Shown here: piece by piece, positions 11,923-22,757 of the stretch | Layout of the letters: every line of letters begins with the position of its first letter | How positions within the stretch are numbered: the stretch's first letter is position 1 | Assembly: GCA_022813625.1 (NCBI GenBank) | Contig: JAKLMB010000021.1 | Location: 372,001-436,000, forward strand | Direction: 5' to 3' | Source: Aaosphaeria pasadenensis | Lineage: Eukaryota; Ascomycota; Dothideomycetes; Pleosporales | DNA: 64,000 bases | The notes under the pieces: model-generated | The model's input: only the letters and a program-made list of their open reading frames with translations | Told to the model about the DNA's origin: nothing | Database searches by the model: none | Made by a program: the position numbers and the translations under genes

Positions 11923-12631
11923 AACTTGGGTCTGGCATGATCCAGTCCAAGCTTCGAGATGTATACTGAATCATATGCCCTCCCTCATATGTCTGACATG
12001 GCAAAGGAACAGCCATTCACCCCTATGTCGTTCGTTGAGAACGCAATCAGATCAACGGGGCCAGGTAACTTGATGTTTCGGGATGACTTCCCAAATTTTC
12101 TTTCGTCTTCTCTTTTTTTGCAAGTTATTAGGGGTGGAGTTTCTTCGAACCGGCGTTTTGGGATTACTTCACAGTCGGCTGAGACGCAGTCAGATCAATG
12201 GAACATGGCACATTGGCCTTGCGGGGCGACTGCCTTTGCTTCTCCCCTCTTCTCTTTTTTTCGATCATAGGGAATGGGGTCTCTTGAAACCAGGCGTTTT
12301 CGAATTTCTTTCAGCTTTCTACGGGCTCCGCTTGCGCACTGGGCATGGCGCAAGGGCAATGCTGCATCCCGGGCTGGTAGTGGGAATTGGAACTGCTGCT
12401 GAAGCATGCTTTATCGGGAATGATGCACATGGAATCAATTGAGATCTCTTCTGGCAATGGATGTCAAAGGCTACCTAGGTATACCGGGCAAATTGAGCTC
12501 TAAATGGGAGTAACCTCCTTTACATAATCTTACGGATTTTGAGTGATACATATACATACAATGAGTCCCCCGCATCCCCCCAGCGTTTCCCGTTCTCTCT
12601 TTCTCCTAGACGTACATACAATCACAACCAC
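11923..12631. other. Intergenic region with a diverged direct repeat
   Basis: No gene is supported. The open frames here start at non-ATG codons or overlap low-complexity T-rich stretches. It holds the repeat pair described separately. Confidence 0.5.
12041..12306 (+). repeat. Imperfect direct repeat pair of about 123 bp
   Basis: Copy a (12041-12164) and copy b (12184-12306) share ACGCARTCAGATCAAYGG at their start, a TCTTCTCTTTTTTT tract in the middle, and GGGGT..TCTT(C/G)(A)AACC.GGCGTTTT near the end. The spacing is about 143 bases. The copies are diverged, so the duplication is old. Confidence 0.6.
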
Positions 12632-13400
12632 TTAATTGCCCAACCTATTCGCCCCAACATCCAACGCAATCTCCCTAAACCCGACAACCTCCCTTTTATC
12701 CGCCGCCGCCCACGCCGCCAGCAGCGCCGCCGCGCCCACGATCAACGCGCGCGCGAAGTTCAGCGTCGCCCACTTGTCAATCAGCGCGTGCACTGTCTCC
12801 TCCTTCGCGACGCCGGCTTCCGCGGCCTTGTTGTCGAGAGATGTGGCGGCGAGGGAGTCGGCTTTGGCGAAGAGTTTCTTGTTGGTGGGCACGATGAAGG
12901 CGTAGGTGAAGGGGACGATGCTGGGGAGGAGGACGGCGGCTGCGACGTTGAGTTTGAAGGCGAGGGATTCGGGGGCCTCTGGGGGTTGGGTGTTAGTTTT
13001 CTGCGCTTCTCCGTTTCTTCGTTTTCCCTCCTGTTTCATTTTGGGGGATGTATTTGGGGGAGATGGGACGTACGGTTGTAGGCAACGTATGCGGCGGAGA
13101 GACCGCTCGCAATAGCGGTGATGGGGCCAACGATGTGCGCTGAGTTGTACATTTTGACCCATTGGCGGGCGGCTAGGGGAGCGGGAGCTTCCATAATGGT
13201 GGGACAGGCGCCGTAGGAGAGGAATGCATTTTGGCCTTTGGAGTTTAAAGTTTGTTAGCTATGTACTTTGTGTCGTCAAGGATGAATACATAGAGCTTCT
13301 TACCGAAGACAAATGCGCTTCCGGTGATTCCGACGAGTTGAGCTACGCGGAAGAGAACTGGAGGCTGTTGTGTAAAAAGCTGGCCGAGCGAGTCGGACAT
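12632..13400 (-). CDS. DUF1772 (anthrone-oxygenase-like) membrane protein
   Basis: Three exons on the minus strand (13304-13400, 13074-13235, 12632-12978) give 201 residues with in-frame splices. The N-terminus MSDSLGQLFTQQPPVLFRVA leads into hydrophobic segments (VGITGSAFVFGQNAFLSYG; IVGPITAIASGLSAAYVAYN; LNVAAAVLLPSIVPFTYAFI; ARALIVGAAALLAAWAAA), four in all. Four membrane helices with an N-terminal G.x.F..G pattern and a TNK.L motif before the last helix (PTNKKLFAKA) are the usual layout of the DUF1772 family, which includes anthrone oxygenases of polyketide pathways. No polyketide synthase is nearby, so a role in such a pathway is not supported here. Confidence 0.8.
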
Positions 13401-14723
13401 GTTTGCAATGGTGTCGATGGGGATGTGGTGGAGGGAGGGTAGGGCGGCAGAGTGGGAGGAAGTGAGGGGTGTTCTTCAGTTTTATAGGAGCTGAAAGCTG
13501 TTCGCATGAGAGCTCTGTTTGAGGAAGCTTAGGCAGCTAGAACATTAGTACTTGCGCTATAAACATCCTTTTAGGCAACCCTTGAGCTCCGATTTGATCG
13601 TGCCAGGATTGGTTGTTTGGAATGTGAAGCTGTAATTCATTATGATCTCATAATCTAGCATATATGACCATAGCTACACAGGTGATGCAGCAATTGATTG
13701 ATCAATTATTGTCAAGAGATAAAAGTTACCATTGGAGTTATTCATTCATGATAGTAGACACGGTCCAAGCCATAAAATCTGTATTTGATGGTTGTTCAGA
13801 GGTACATTCGAGGTGTAGATGGGTCACGTCATGGGTATTGAACGTCGGCGTAGAAAAGCTCCGATTGGTGCCGAGATCGCCATGCTGGACCTCCGATTCC
13901 CCGCTGTTTACCATTCTGTGAACATGAACATGAGTATGAGTACTACAGGGAGAATGAGTTACTCTGCGATCAGCAATTGATAGCTAAGATAGAATTGAGC
14001 GGTCATAAGGCTTAAATCGAAGTGCCAAAGCATCGATGCCGGAGATTAGTCTGTGTTTCTTCATGACCGTAGGTTCAATCGTGACCTACATAAAGGACAG
14101 TAGATGCATTGCAATGGAGTTACATATTCCTAAGGTTCTTGCTATTTACTTGAATTTTCCAGACGCTTTGTATATACTCCGCATATATATGCAAGTGTAC
14201 AATTCTAGAAGAATATCTCCTTGATTCTTTGTCGCTATTCTTATCCGGTTAGTTCGAAGGAGGGAGGTAGCAACCCCACCTTCAAGTCCGACCAACAGGT
14301 ACTCACAACAATAGAATCATGGATATACCTTCATCTTGCAATGATTCATGGTCAATTTAGGAATGTCGACCCATCTGTGAAATTGCAGCCTAGAATGCGA
14401 TATTTCCCTAAAAGGCAACCTAAAACATGTCGCTAATAACCTGAAACAGAATGTCTATGATGACAGTCGCTGCGGATCTTCGACCTCACGACTTCATTTC
14501 ATCCCATTCCCTAACAACTCATATCTGCAATTTTAGAAACTCACCTCACCTAGTCATAATATTTTGAATCTCTACTTATAGACGGAGCCGAGAACATTCG
14601 CTTGAACAGCCACCCTTCGTTACGCGCCTAGAACGCTTGCTCGCTCACACAACCCGTTGAGATCACATCATAGACTCACCTCCAGCATCAAGACTTCCCA
14701 AACGACAACACCACCTGCCCAAG
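13401..14723. other. Intergenic region, nothing recognised
   Basis: AT-rich patches and small frames (for example 14036-14224) without splice context or family resemblance. 14590-14723 is the likely promoter and leader of the downstream gene. Confidence 0.4.
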
Positions 14724-15341
14724 ATGTCATCATGTACGTTCACGCTCTCACTCTCACCTAAGACCCTCCTCCACCTCAACCACACTTACCAACACCCACC
14801 ACTAGTCTTCAACACCACCGCAAAGCTCCACCACGTCACCACCCTCCCCCACGGCGTAACCTTCCCAACCGCCATAACCCACCTCCAAAACCACGACCTC
14901 CTCATCCGGCTCGACCCAGAACTCGCACACTACGAGACGCTCCCCTCCCCGCCCGACGCCCCGCAGACCAAACGCTATAAAGTAACCGACCACATGAAAG
15001 CGCTCCCGGCGGGTCTCTGGGACTCAACCGTAACCTTCGAATCGCTTCTCACGAACACGGACGACGGCGTGGAGTGGGTAATCAAAGCGCCGCTCGGGCT
15101 GGTGCAGCGCACGACGTGGAAGCTCGTCAAGACGGCGGAGGTCGTGCGGGGCGCGGACGCGGAGCATAACGATGGAGAGGGAGCGGAGGGGAGCGAGTGG
15201 AGTCTCGTGGAGGATGTGGAGATTAGTGCGTCGAGATTGCTTGTCGGGACTGTGAAGGGGAAGTGTGAGGAGAATTGGAGGGGGATTCATGGGAGGTTTG
15301 TTGGGCATTTGAAGGAGGGGGGTGGAGCCGGCGCGTCATAG
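14724..15341 (+). CDS. DUF7053-type (START-like fold) protein
   Basis: Single exon of 205 residues from the ATG at 14724. The order of conserved-looking pieces is HNHD-type LQNHDLLIRLDPELAHYE near residue 55, then YKVTDHMKALPAGLWDSTV (residues 85-105), then WVIKAPLGLVQRTTWKL (residues 118-137), and a late SLVEDVEISASRLLVG. This layout matches small fungal proteins of the DUF7053 group, which appear to be lipid-binding START-like domains of unknown function. A Gly/Glu-rich loop (GADAEHNDGEGAEGSEW) is inserted near residue 143. There is no signal peptide. Confidence 0.65.
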   Translation: MSSCTFTLSLSPKTLLHLNHTYQHPPLVFNTTAKLHHVTTLPHGVTFPTAITHLQNHDLLIRLDPELAHYETLPSPPDAPQTKRYKVTDHMKALPAGLWDSTVTFESLLTNTDDGVEWVIKAPLGLVQRTTWKLVKTAEVVRGADAEHNDGEGAEGSEWSLVEDVEISASRLLVGTVKGKCEENWRGIHGRFVGHLKEGGGAGAS

Positions 15342-15420
15342 TGCTAGGGGTTGAGGAGCAAGAGCTGTGATGTTTGTTGTTCAAAAACATGGGTTGGGGA
15401 GTCGTGGATTGGAATGCAGG

Positions 15421-15427
15421 TATATAA
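15421..15427 (+). promoter_or_regulatory. TATA element of the 5S rRNA gene
   Basis: TATATAA lies 31 bases before the first base of the 5S gene. Neurospora-type 5S genes need a TATA-like element at about -29, so position and sequence fit an RNA polymerase III upstream element. Confidence 0.7.
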
Positions 15428-15451
15428 CGGCAACAAAAGAGCACATCTGAT

Positions 15452-15570
15452 ACATACGACCATTGGACATTGAAAACAGGGCTTCCCGTTCGCTCAGCCA
15501 TACTTAAGCAATGTACCGGCGGACTAGTAGTTGAGTGGGTGACCATCAGCGAATCCCCGCTGTTGTATGT
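15452..15570 (+). rRNA. 5S ribosomal RNA
   Basis: The 119-base sequence starts ACATACGACCAT, contains GGGCTTCCCGTTCGCTCAGC and ACTTAAGC, continues with TAGTAGTTGAGTGGGTGACC and CAGCGAATCCC, and closes with GTTGTATGT, which pairs with the 5' end. This is the standard filamentous-ascomycete 5S. The stem around TTGGACATTG (15463-15472) pairs with CAATGTACC. These bases differ from the Neurospora version but keep the pairing, so the gene looks functional. A run of six T follows directly as the RNA polymerase III terminator. It is a lone copy away from the rDNA array, as is usual in Pezizomycotina. Confidence 0.95.
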
Positions 15571-15575
15571 TTTTT
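15570..15575 (+). terminator. RNA polymerase III T-run terminator of the 5S gene
   Basis: Six consecutive T residues directly follow GTTGTATG at the 3' end of the 5S gene, the normal termination signal for RNA polymerase III. Confidence 0.85.
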
Positions 15576-15609
15576 GCTCTTTTGTTCGCCCTTTTTTTGC
15601 CATTTTTTT

Positions 15610-15707
15610 GTGGATCGCAGAGCATCTTTTAATCGGGACAGCTGTTGGCACGTTGGTTGCTTTGTGTGTTCGGCATTGGAGGGGAGATGGCTGTTTTGTG
15701 TGGCCCT
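15610..15707 (+). repeat. Dispersed repeat, copy 1
   Basis: This segment aligns with 26201-26286 over GTGGATCG, CATCTTTT, the long word AGCTGTTGGC and a distal ATGG(C/T)(T/C)G...GCCCT. Most differences between the two copies are C/T or G/A. Confidence 0.5.
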
Positions 15708-16532
15708 ATTCATGTACTTTTGGCTCACCTTTCTACTACCTTCATTCCGCCTTCCGTTACTTCTGTTACCTCCGCCTTAAATATCTCTCTCCACAAACGG
15801 CGTCACTGGCTTCATCTCTCTGTATCATTGGGATTCCCTGAGCTCTTAGTGGCCGGATGGGGTGTATCAAGATGAATCAAATAGGAGGGCATGACCAGGA
15901 CCTAGGGCTTGTGCTGGGTATAGGTTTTAAGGCTTAAGCTACAGCATCGAACGTCGTGATGCAATCACCGTATCGAACATTTGTGATAATGATTCTTTCC
16001 ATCCCTATGTATACCCTTAAGAGGGAAGTAAAATTCTCAGTACATTTTCATACAGTCACATGTTTGTGAGTTTCTAGACCCCTACTGTGTTGAGCTGTCC
16101 CCAAACCATGACTGGCCTGCCCTTCCAGTACTTGACTACGAGATAAAAAATATGTCTTACGATATTCTGGGCTACCGCCGCACCAGCCATGTACGTGCCA
16201 TGCACACATCCCATCTCAGCAAGCGAGCGATGTTCACCTATAAAATGAACTCTTGCTGACCCTGTTCACCTTCAGCGCCTCCTTGAGTACCCTCAAAGTT
16301 TCCCAGACAGCGGATGTTTTGTCTAATTCGTGATTTTGAGGTCCACTAAGGATGGAAGTGCTTTGTCCGGTTTAGGTCTTATATGAAAGGCATCTTATCC
16401 TTAGTAGCTACAGAGGCTCGTGTGTATCAACATAGGCGCTTGTTATTCTACTGCTGCAAATTATCTTTTAACGAAACTTCTTCTAGACATTCTTGCCAAT
16501 TTGTAAAAAGATCTAAATACAATATAGAACTT

Positions 16533-18381
16533 TCATGATGTTGTCCATGGAGTATTATTTGCAATAATCAGATGCCAGTCGCGAAATAATACAATCGTGG
16601 CAAGACACCCCATAGCAACCACTGCGGGTAGGCTGAAGACCCTCACCCAGAGTGACACTGTAGATAAAGAACCAACTGGCTTGTCTTTTGACGACGGAGG
16701 GGAATAGACAAAATCCTCCCATGGGATCCAGAAGCTACGAAGCCAGAATAGGAACATCCATTGTGGATACATCTGGGTATTCCGGCCTGTATGAGGGTCA
16801 ATAAACCAGGACGTGCAACCGGTACTCCAGACAAGGGCTTTGCATTTCTCTTGGATCCAGGAATTGTCCCTCAACTCAGCCTCAGGCTTCACCCTAACCG
16901 ATTGAGCATCCCCTGAGCTGATTCCGGGCCTCTGAACAGCGTTCAGTATCGGCTTTATGATCCTGAGAATGAAGTTGATCTGGCATTCCACAGTGTAGAT
17001 TACGGAAAGATGACCCGTGATCGTATTGGGCCCCATCAAAGTAAAGAAATTCGGGAATCCGGCGATGCATGTCCCGAAATATGCAGAAGAAGTACCATCA
17101 CTGACCTGGTCCCACTTTCCAATAATCAGAATTGTTCACAAGGTCATTGGTGAGGATTCTTACGTGCTGCTGCAAAGTGATGCCATTTTCGCCAGTGATC
17201 TTCATCGGGAACAAGAATCTATGCGTTTGAAACCCCGTCGCTAGCACAATGGCATCTGCGTGAACAAATCGTCCAGAGGTTGTATATAGCCCATCTTTTG
17301 AAACTTTCTCCACAGAGTCATCGTAGACGAGCTCGACGTTTGGCTGATGGAGGCTTTCAAGATAACCCGTATCATTTACTCTCCTCTTGCATCCGATGAC
17401 GGTCTTAGGAATCAGTGCATCGCGGTAACGTTCGGGCGCAGTTTGGCGAATGTATGCTGATGCATCTTCCGCCCATTTAGCTCTAATCTTCTCGCCACTC
17501 TTGGTATTGAAACCTTGAAAACCTAGCTCTTTGTTGAAATAGATCCACGCACGGTAGAGTCTCATGACGCCTGGTACCCATCGCATCGCCCACTTGAACG
17601 ACCGAGAGTACTCTGAGTTGACACGTTTGGCGAGCCAATGGGCTTGTCGGCTGAATTGTGTTACTTTACGAACCGCTGCTGTGCCTTGGCTGATCGCAGG
17701 AACGATTTGAGTGGCACTGCATCCGTTTCCTTGTTTTTTTCTTTAGTCTTAGCCAGCACCAGAGCTTACGAATGACTTGCACGCACCTATGATGACAACA
17801 TCCTTTGCTGTCCAGTCGAAACTCTTGTCCCATTGCGCTGAATGGAGCAACTTACCATTGAATTCCGATGCACCTGGAATATCACAACCTCGTGGGATGG
17901 ACAATGCGCCCACGGCAGAGATGAGAATCTTGCATCGTTTATGTCGAATAGCCTTCGTCTTCGTGTCCTGTACTTCCACAGTCCAGGTGGAAGAGCCTTC
18001 ATTCCACGTTGCACTGATCACAGCAGATTGATACTGGACTCGCGGAAGTATCTTATACTTCTCTGCCACCGAGCGAAAATAGGCATGCAGCTCAGGTTGC
18101 ATAGGGTAGACCTGGGACCAATCTGGGTTGAGCGCGAACGAAAATGAGTAGAAATGAGACGGAACCTATCACGGCGTCAGCGTCTGCTTGGTGATATCAC
18201 ATCGCTGGCATACATCGCAGCCGCAACCCGGATATGTATTCAAAGCCCATGTGCCACCTATGTCGTTGCTTTTTTCGATGATCTCGAAGTTGTATGTGCC
18301 AAAACGGCGGATGAGTTGGACCGCAGTACCAATACCAGACAGGCCAGCGCCGATGATGAGCACATCAGTATCAAGAGACAT
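16533..18381 (-). CDS. Baeyer-Villiger-type flavin monooxygenase
   Basis: Four exons on the minus strand (18214-18381, 17787-18165, 17164-17729, 16533-17105) give 561 residues. The FAD Rossmann motif (VLIIGAGLSGIGTAVQL) is at residues 7-23, followed by the GGTW...YPG.. CDVPSHFYSF block typical of class B monooxygenases (the first splice falls exactly at DV). The NADPH-binding glycine motif (VVIIGNGCSATQIVP) spans the second splice near residue 183. ATGF and GPNT blocks follow (LATGFQTH; LMGPNTITGH). The enzyme should insert oxygen next to a carbonyl, or oxidise a heteroatom, using FAD, NADPH and O2. A hydrophobic stretch near the C-terminus (SLPAVVAMGCLATIVLF) suggests membrane anchoring. It is divergent from the SDR gene, with 511 bases between start codons. 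Confidence 0.88.
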
Positions 18382-18892
18382 GATTTGAATGAGTTCGAGT
18401 ATTCAAGATGCTATAACGTAACTTCACAAATGCAGCATTAAGTACCTACTTAAGAGCAACCTTCCTGATCCTTAGATGCCGGGCCCTTGACAGCCTATTG
18501 CTAACCTTACGCAAGAAAGCTCTCTTTAAGCATATCAGATGCCAACATAACCTATAGAAGTTAGAAGGCAGTTGGCCCATATTTTACAGATCGCGCACGG
18601 GAGTATCTTGGCATTACTTCTGTATACGACTCGAATCCCGAGGGAGTGAAGGGTAGTTACAGTTTAGTGCGAGGGTCGGGCTTGCAGCTTCGTTCGGATA
18701 ATTTACCCCTTCAGGCTCACATCTAAGTGTAGACAAGCCTAGTGGTAACTTTAAAATGTGATATCATTGCCTTTAGGTAAACCCGCAACGTGCATACGCA
18801 TATCATTCCATTGATTTTATTTGAACTGCCCCGAAATCGAGTGGACTATTTAACACGAATCTCAGCTTACTGAAACACCAGTTGGCACAGTC
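18382..18892. promoter_or_regulatory. Shared divergent promoter of the monooxygenase and SDR genes
   Basis: The region of 511 bases between two divergent start codons holds no gene. It is likely to carry the promoters of both. Confidence 0.5.
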
Positions 18893-19897
18893 ATGTCACA
18901 ATATTTCAACGGCAAAACCGCCATTGTAACGGGCGCAGGTTCTGGTATGCCATTTTGTTGTTATCTAAGACGAACAGAAACCATAAGCTAAGCGATAGTA
19001 GGCATATGTTTTTCTTTTGCTAGACTGCTACTAGAAAATGGAGCAAATGTAATCTTTGCAGACTTGCAGCTGAGAGACGAGGCACAGAGCTTGGTGGACT
19101 CCCATTCATCAGGCCAACCTCGTGCAGTCTACAAGAAAACAGATGTACGGCAATGGGACCAGCTGTCTGAGCTCTTTGATCTCGCAGTGCATGATTTCGG
19201 GGGTGTCGACATCGTATGCCCTGGTGCCGGCGTGTACGAGCCGGAGTTCTCCAATTTCTGGATACCGCCTGGACAGGAGCCATCAATTGACGATCCCATG
19301 GCAGGACGATACGCTTCTATCGACATCAACCTCTCGCATCCGATTCGTTTGACGCAACTTGCCATCTCTCATTTCATGTCTGGCAAGCCTGCGGCTGGTC
19401 CAACGAACCGGAAGTCGATCATCCTTATCTCCTCCACAGCGGGACAAAAGACTCCATTGGCAGCCCCCATCTACTGTGCTACCAAGCATGCAATCAACGG
19501 TCTAGTGCGATGTTTGGCACCACTGCAGGACAGGGTCGGTATTCGAGTCGCTGCTGTTGCACCTGGCGTCGTAAAGACGCCTCTGTGGACTGAGCATGCG
19601 GAAAAGTCGCGAGCATTTGAAGAAGGGAAAGATGAATGGGTAACGCCTGAGCTGGTCGCGGAAGTAATGATCGCCCTTGTAAGCAAAGAAGAGATTGCAC
19701 AGAATCCCAGAGACTCGGCGACAGACCCATCTTCCATCATGGTCCCGATCACCGGTGGTAGTGTCTTGGAGGTCACGGCGGACTATGTTAGAAACGTGAC
19801 GGCTTTCAATGATCCAGGACCCGCAGGTAGAGCAGGCAGCACTGTGAGCAATATGCTAGTGTTAGAGAATCGTGTATGGGAAACATTATTAGGTTGA
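18893..19897 (+). CDS. Short-chain dehydrogenase/reductase
   Basis: Exons 18893-18944 and 19002-19897 give 315 residues. The N-terminus MSQYFNGKTAIVTGAGSGIC has the TGxxxGI nucleotide-binding loop, with the intron inside the loop. FADL near residue 38 follows the second strand, which suggests NAD(H) preference. The catalytic Tyr-Lys pair is YCATK near residues 173-177, with SST upstream. The CPGAGVY sequence replaces the usual NNAG, as in a fungal group related to 15-hydroxyprostaglandin dehydrogenases. The substrate is unknown. It probably oxidises or reduces a small alcohol or ketone together with the neighbouring monooxygenase. Confidence 0.88.
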
Positions 19898-20384
19898 CAT
19901 ATAGACTCGAAATCAGTTATATTTAAGTCCACACCTTTACGCTATCGATAAGGTCTTATAGTACGTCTGTATATAATTTGGGTATGGATTTCAACTACAT
20001 ATAAAAAGTAGCCTTTATTTATCAAGGTCTTCTATTGGGAGGAGAAATATAAAGAGATAATAGATGGCTAAGACTATGTTAGGGTGAATAGAAAATCGCC
20101 GAGAGACGTTGTGTAATCTCTTCAAATGTTGAGATTGTCTTGTACGGTTACAGATAGTTTCCCTGAAAAGAGGCAAATTCATAGCCTATGGCCCAAGGAC
20201 CTTGCCAGGTTCTATCTGCAGCCGATCCAAGTATATACTTGATTGGGAAAGTATCGCGAGCACGTTAAACTACCAGGTACGTTCGCATTGAACATCTTCC
20301 GCTCAGGCCATAGTCATTGTTGCCCTTATAAGAATTAACTGCGCAGCAAAACCGTGGTCCAGATTATATGAGTAAAAGACAACC
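19898..20384. other. AT-rich intergenic region
   Basis: No gene. 19910-20080 is AT-rich with runs such as TATATAATTTGGGTATGG, as in old decayed repeats. No terminal repeats were found. Confidence 0.4.
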
Positions 20385-21435
20385 ATGAAGGTCCTACTGA
20401 CTGGAGGAAGCGGCTTCATTGCCACATATTGTCTAAAATATCTTCTTGAAAGAGGGTATGTTTGAAGATCCTTGTGTGCCAATAAGAGAAGCTAAACATG
20501 TCAGGCATACTGTAGTTACTACGGTACGGTCCAATCTGAAAGGAGGGCAGATCGTTGAGCGCTTCGACGAGATCACCCGCAAAAACTTGTCCTATGTCGT
20601 AGTTGAGGACATCACTGTGCATGGCGCTTTCGACCAAGCTGTGCAGTCGACTCCACCTTTTGATACTGTCCTCCATACGGCGAGCCCATTTCGCTTTGAT
20701 GTGGCCGATGTGGAAAGAGACTTGCTGGATCCAGCAGTCATAGGCACGACAAACATCCTAAAAGCTATTAAAGCATATGCGCCCGAGGTGAGAAGGCTAG
20801 TCCTCACCTCTTCCTTTGCTTCCATGATCAATCCCAAGCAGCACCCTGCCATCTACGATGAGGCTGCGTGGAACCCGGTCACCTGGGAAGAAGCACTCTC
20901 CGACCCAGTGACCGCTTACCGAGGAAGCAAAACCTTCGCGGAGCAAGCGGCATGGAAATTTGTCGAAATGGAAAAACCAAACTTTTCCATCTCAACCATC
21001 AATCCCCCTTCAGTGTTCGGCCCCGTCCCGAAACATCTGGCTTCACAGGACAGGATCAATACCTCCAGCGCCCGGATTCTGGACATGATGCAAGGCAAAA
21101 TGAAAGACCATCTGGAACCAACAGGAGCGTTTTTATGGGTGGATGTTCGTGATGTTGCTCTTGCACACGTCAAAGCAGCGGAGCTTCCACGAACAGCTGG
21201 TATGCGGTTGTTCGTCACTGCAGGTCATTTCAGTAACGCAGATATTGCCAAGGTCATCCAGGAGGAATTTCCTGAGTACTGCAACCGTCTCCCGAGCACA
21301 ATCATAAGCGACCTCCCAAGTGATGTCTATGGTTTCGAAAACCTTTCAACCAATCAAGCTTTAGACATGCGCTATCGACCTTTGCAGGAATGCATCATTG
21401 ACACTGTCAAGTCGCTACAGGCTGTAGCACTTTAA
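20385..21435 (+). CDS. GRE2-like NAD(P)-dependent carbonyl reductase (extended SDR)
   Basis: Exons 20385-20455 and 20505-21435 give 333 residues. The N-terminus MKVLLTGGSGFIATYCLKYL has the TGGxGFI loop of extended SDRs, followed by VVTTVRS, where Arg suggests NADPH use. HTASPF near residue 92 and the catalytic YRGSK near 161-165 match the dihydroflavonol-reductase/methylglyoxal-reductase group (yeast Gre2). PPSVFGP and FLWVDVRDVALAH are further family blocks. Such enzymes reduce aldehydes and ketones. In this cluster it could reduce the aldehyde made by the decarboxylase, but that is inference. Confidence 0.9.
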
Positions 21436-21839
21436 TTGGGCGCTATATAGTTTGGTAGCTAAAATCTTTTGTTGATTTTTCATCCTCCTGAACTGAGACT
21501 TCTGAACTGAGTTAATGTGCTACTTCTTGTCTTGCATGCGATAAGAGTGATCTTAACAGCATAATGTACGTAACGAGGGGGCGTTTTCCCGGAGGGAAGA
21601 TGACCAAGAAAGCTTTAACGGCATTATAAAAAGGTAGATTATGCGAGAGCTCGTATCATGGCTATAATAGTTGTACTAGGTCAAAAGAACGCAGTTCATA
21701 CAAAGCGTTACCTGCCGTATACCTCCTCCTTTGCTAAACGCATATAAGATAAAGTGCGAAGCCCAGCTAATCTTACGGTTAATAAGTATCACCCTCCAAG
21801 ATAGCCACTGATTGGGCGAGCTGATTTAGGGCAATCTTT
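21436..21839. other. Short convergent intergenic region
   Basis: It separates two genes that end toward each other. AT-rich, likely carrying both 3' ends. No further feature seen. Confidence 0.4.
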
Positions 21840-22757
21840 TCAAGTTGCGAGTGACTGTTTCCATCTTGTGAAATATTGTCGCCAATCATGTTTCTCTTCA
21901 AAACCAAGCAGCTCCCGTATCTTTCTATTCGAGATTGGCGCTTCGAACGTGGCTAACGTCCTCGTGATTGGTATATGAGGGTAGTAGAGCTTGAGAAAAT
22001 CCATCGTAGGAGTGACATTCGTTATCGAATTGTTCGTCGCATTGAAGATCTGATATCCAAGGCCGGAAACCTGGAGTGCGTTCAGGCACATCTGTCCAAG
22101 ATCGCGTACATCAACATATGACCACCCGTGTGCGTACCACTTCTCAGGCTCGTAGATATAGCTCTCAAAAACATCCTCGATTTCTTCAGGCTCCACCACC
22201 CTTCCGATCCTAAGGCAATAGATATCCATCCCGAACCTGGCGGCGTAGCTCCGAGCAATGCGTTCGCCAACGACCTTGGATAAAGCGTATGGGTCAGTAG
22301 GGTTGACGTCCAAGTCCTCGTCGACGGGGAAGGACGGGAATTCACAATGCCCTTGGCCAAAGGATACGCCGTATGTTGTCACACTGCTGGCGATAACAAG
22401 TTTCTTGACCCCCAACTTGCAGGCAGCTTCAATCACGTTATGTGTACCCATCACATTCAATCTGAATGTCTCTCCATCTGAAACAATCATGGGTGTCGAC
22501 ATGGCCGCGAAGTGGATCACGGCGTCTGGGATTTGTGGTGGGTAAGCTGGAAAAGGCTCCCCCAGGCGCATATACGTGTTGAGGCAACTGAAAACTTGGC
22601 CACTGTCCGCAAGATCACATCTCATCGTATGGACGTCTGCATCGTCCAACCTGATGAGATCCAGGTTCAGCACTTCATGTCCTGCTTTCACTAGCTCTCT
22701 TATCACTCGTCGGCCAATTCGCCCAGATCCGCCGGTGAAGATGACACGAAGGCTCAT
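21840..22757 (-). CDS. NAD-dependent epimerase/dehydratase family protein
   Basis: Single exon from the ATG at 22757, 305 residues. The open frame runs upstream of this ATG but has no other ATG. MSLRVIFTGGSGRIGRRVIR carries the TGGxGxIG loop. VLNLDL with Asp after strand 2 suggests NAD. SSVTTYG and YALSK (near residues 150-162) supply the catalytic Ser/Thr and Tyr-Lys. The length and HFAA and NVMGTHNVIEAA blocks fit UDP-glucose 4-epimerase-like or uronate-dehydrogenase-like enzymes. The substrate cannot be told from sequence. It is divergent from the Zn2Cys6 regulator that starts at 23862. Confidence 0.85.
   Translation of the reverse strand: MSLRVIFTGGSGRIGRRVIRELVKAGHEVLNLDLIRLDDADVHTMRCDLADSGQVFSCLNTYMRLGEPFPAYPPQIPDAVIHFAAMSTPMIVSDGETFRLNVMGTHNVIEAACKLGVKKLVIASSVTTYGVSFGQGHCEFPSFPVDEDLDVNPTDPYALSKVVGERIARSYAARFGMDIYCLRIGRVVEPEEIEDVFESYIYEPEKWYAHGWSYVDVRDLGQMCLNALQVSGLGYQIFNATNNSITNVTPTMDFLKLYYPHIPITRTLATFEAPISNRKIRELLGFEEKHDWRQYFTRWKQSLAT

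Larger units (their letters stand above)
15342..16532. other. Intergenic region containing a 5S rRNA gene and a dispersed repeat
   Basis: Apart from the 5S gene (15452-15570) and the repeat copy at 15610-15707, I see no gene here. The overlapping small frames read through the 5S gene and T-rich DNA. Confidence 0.5.
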
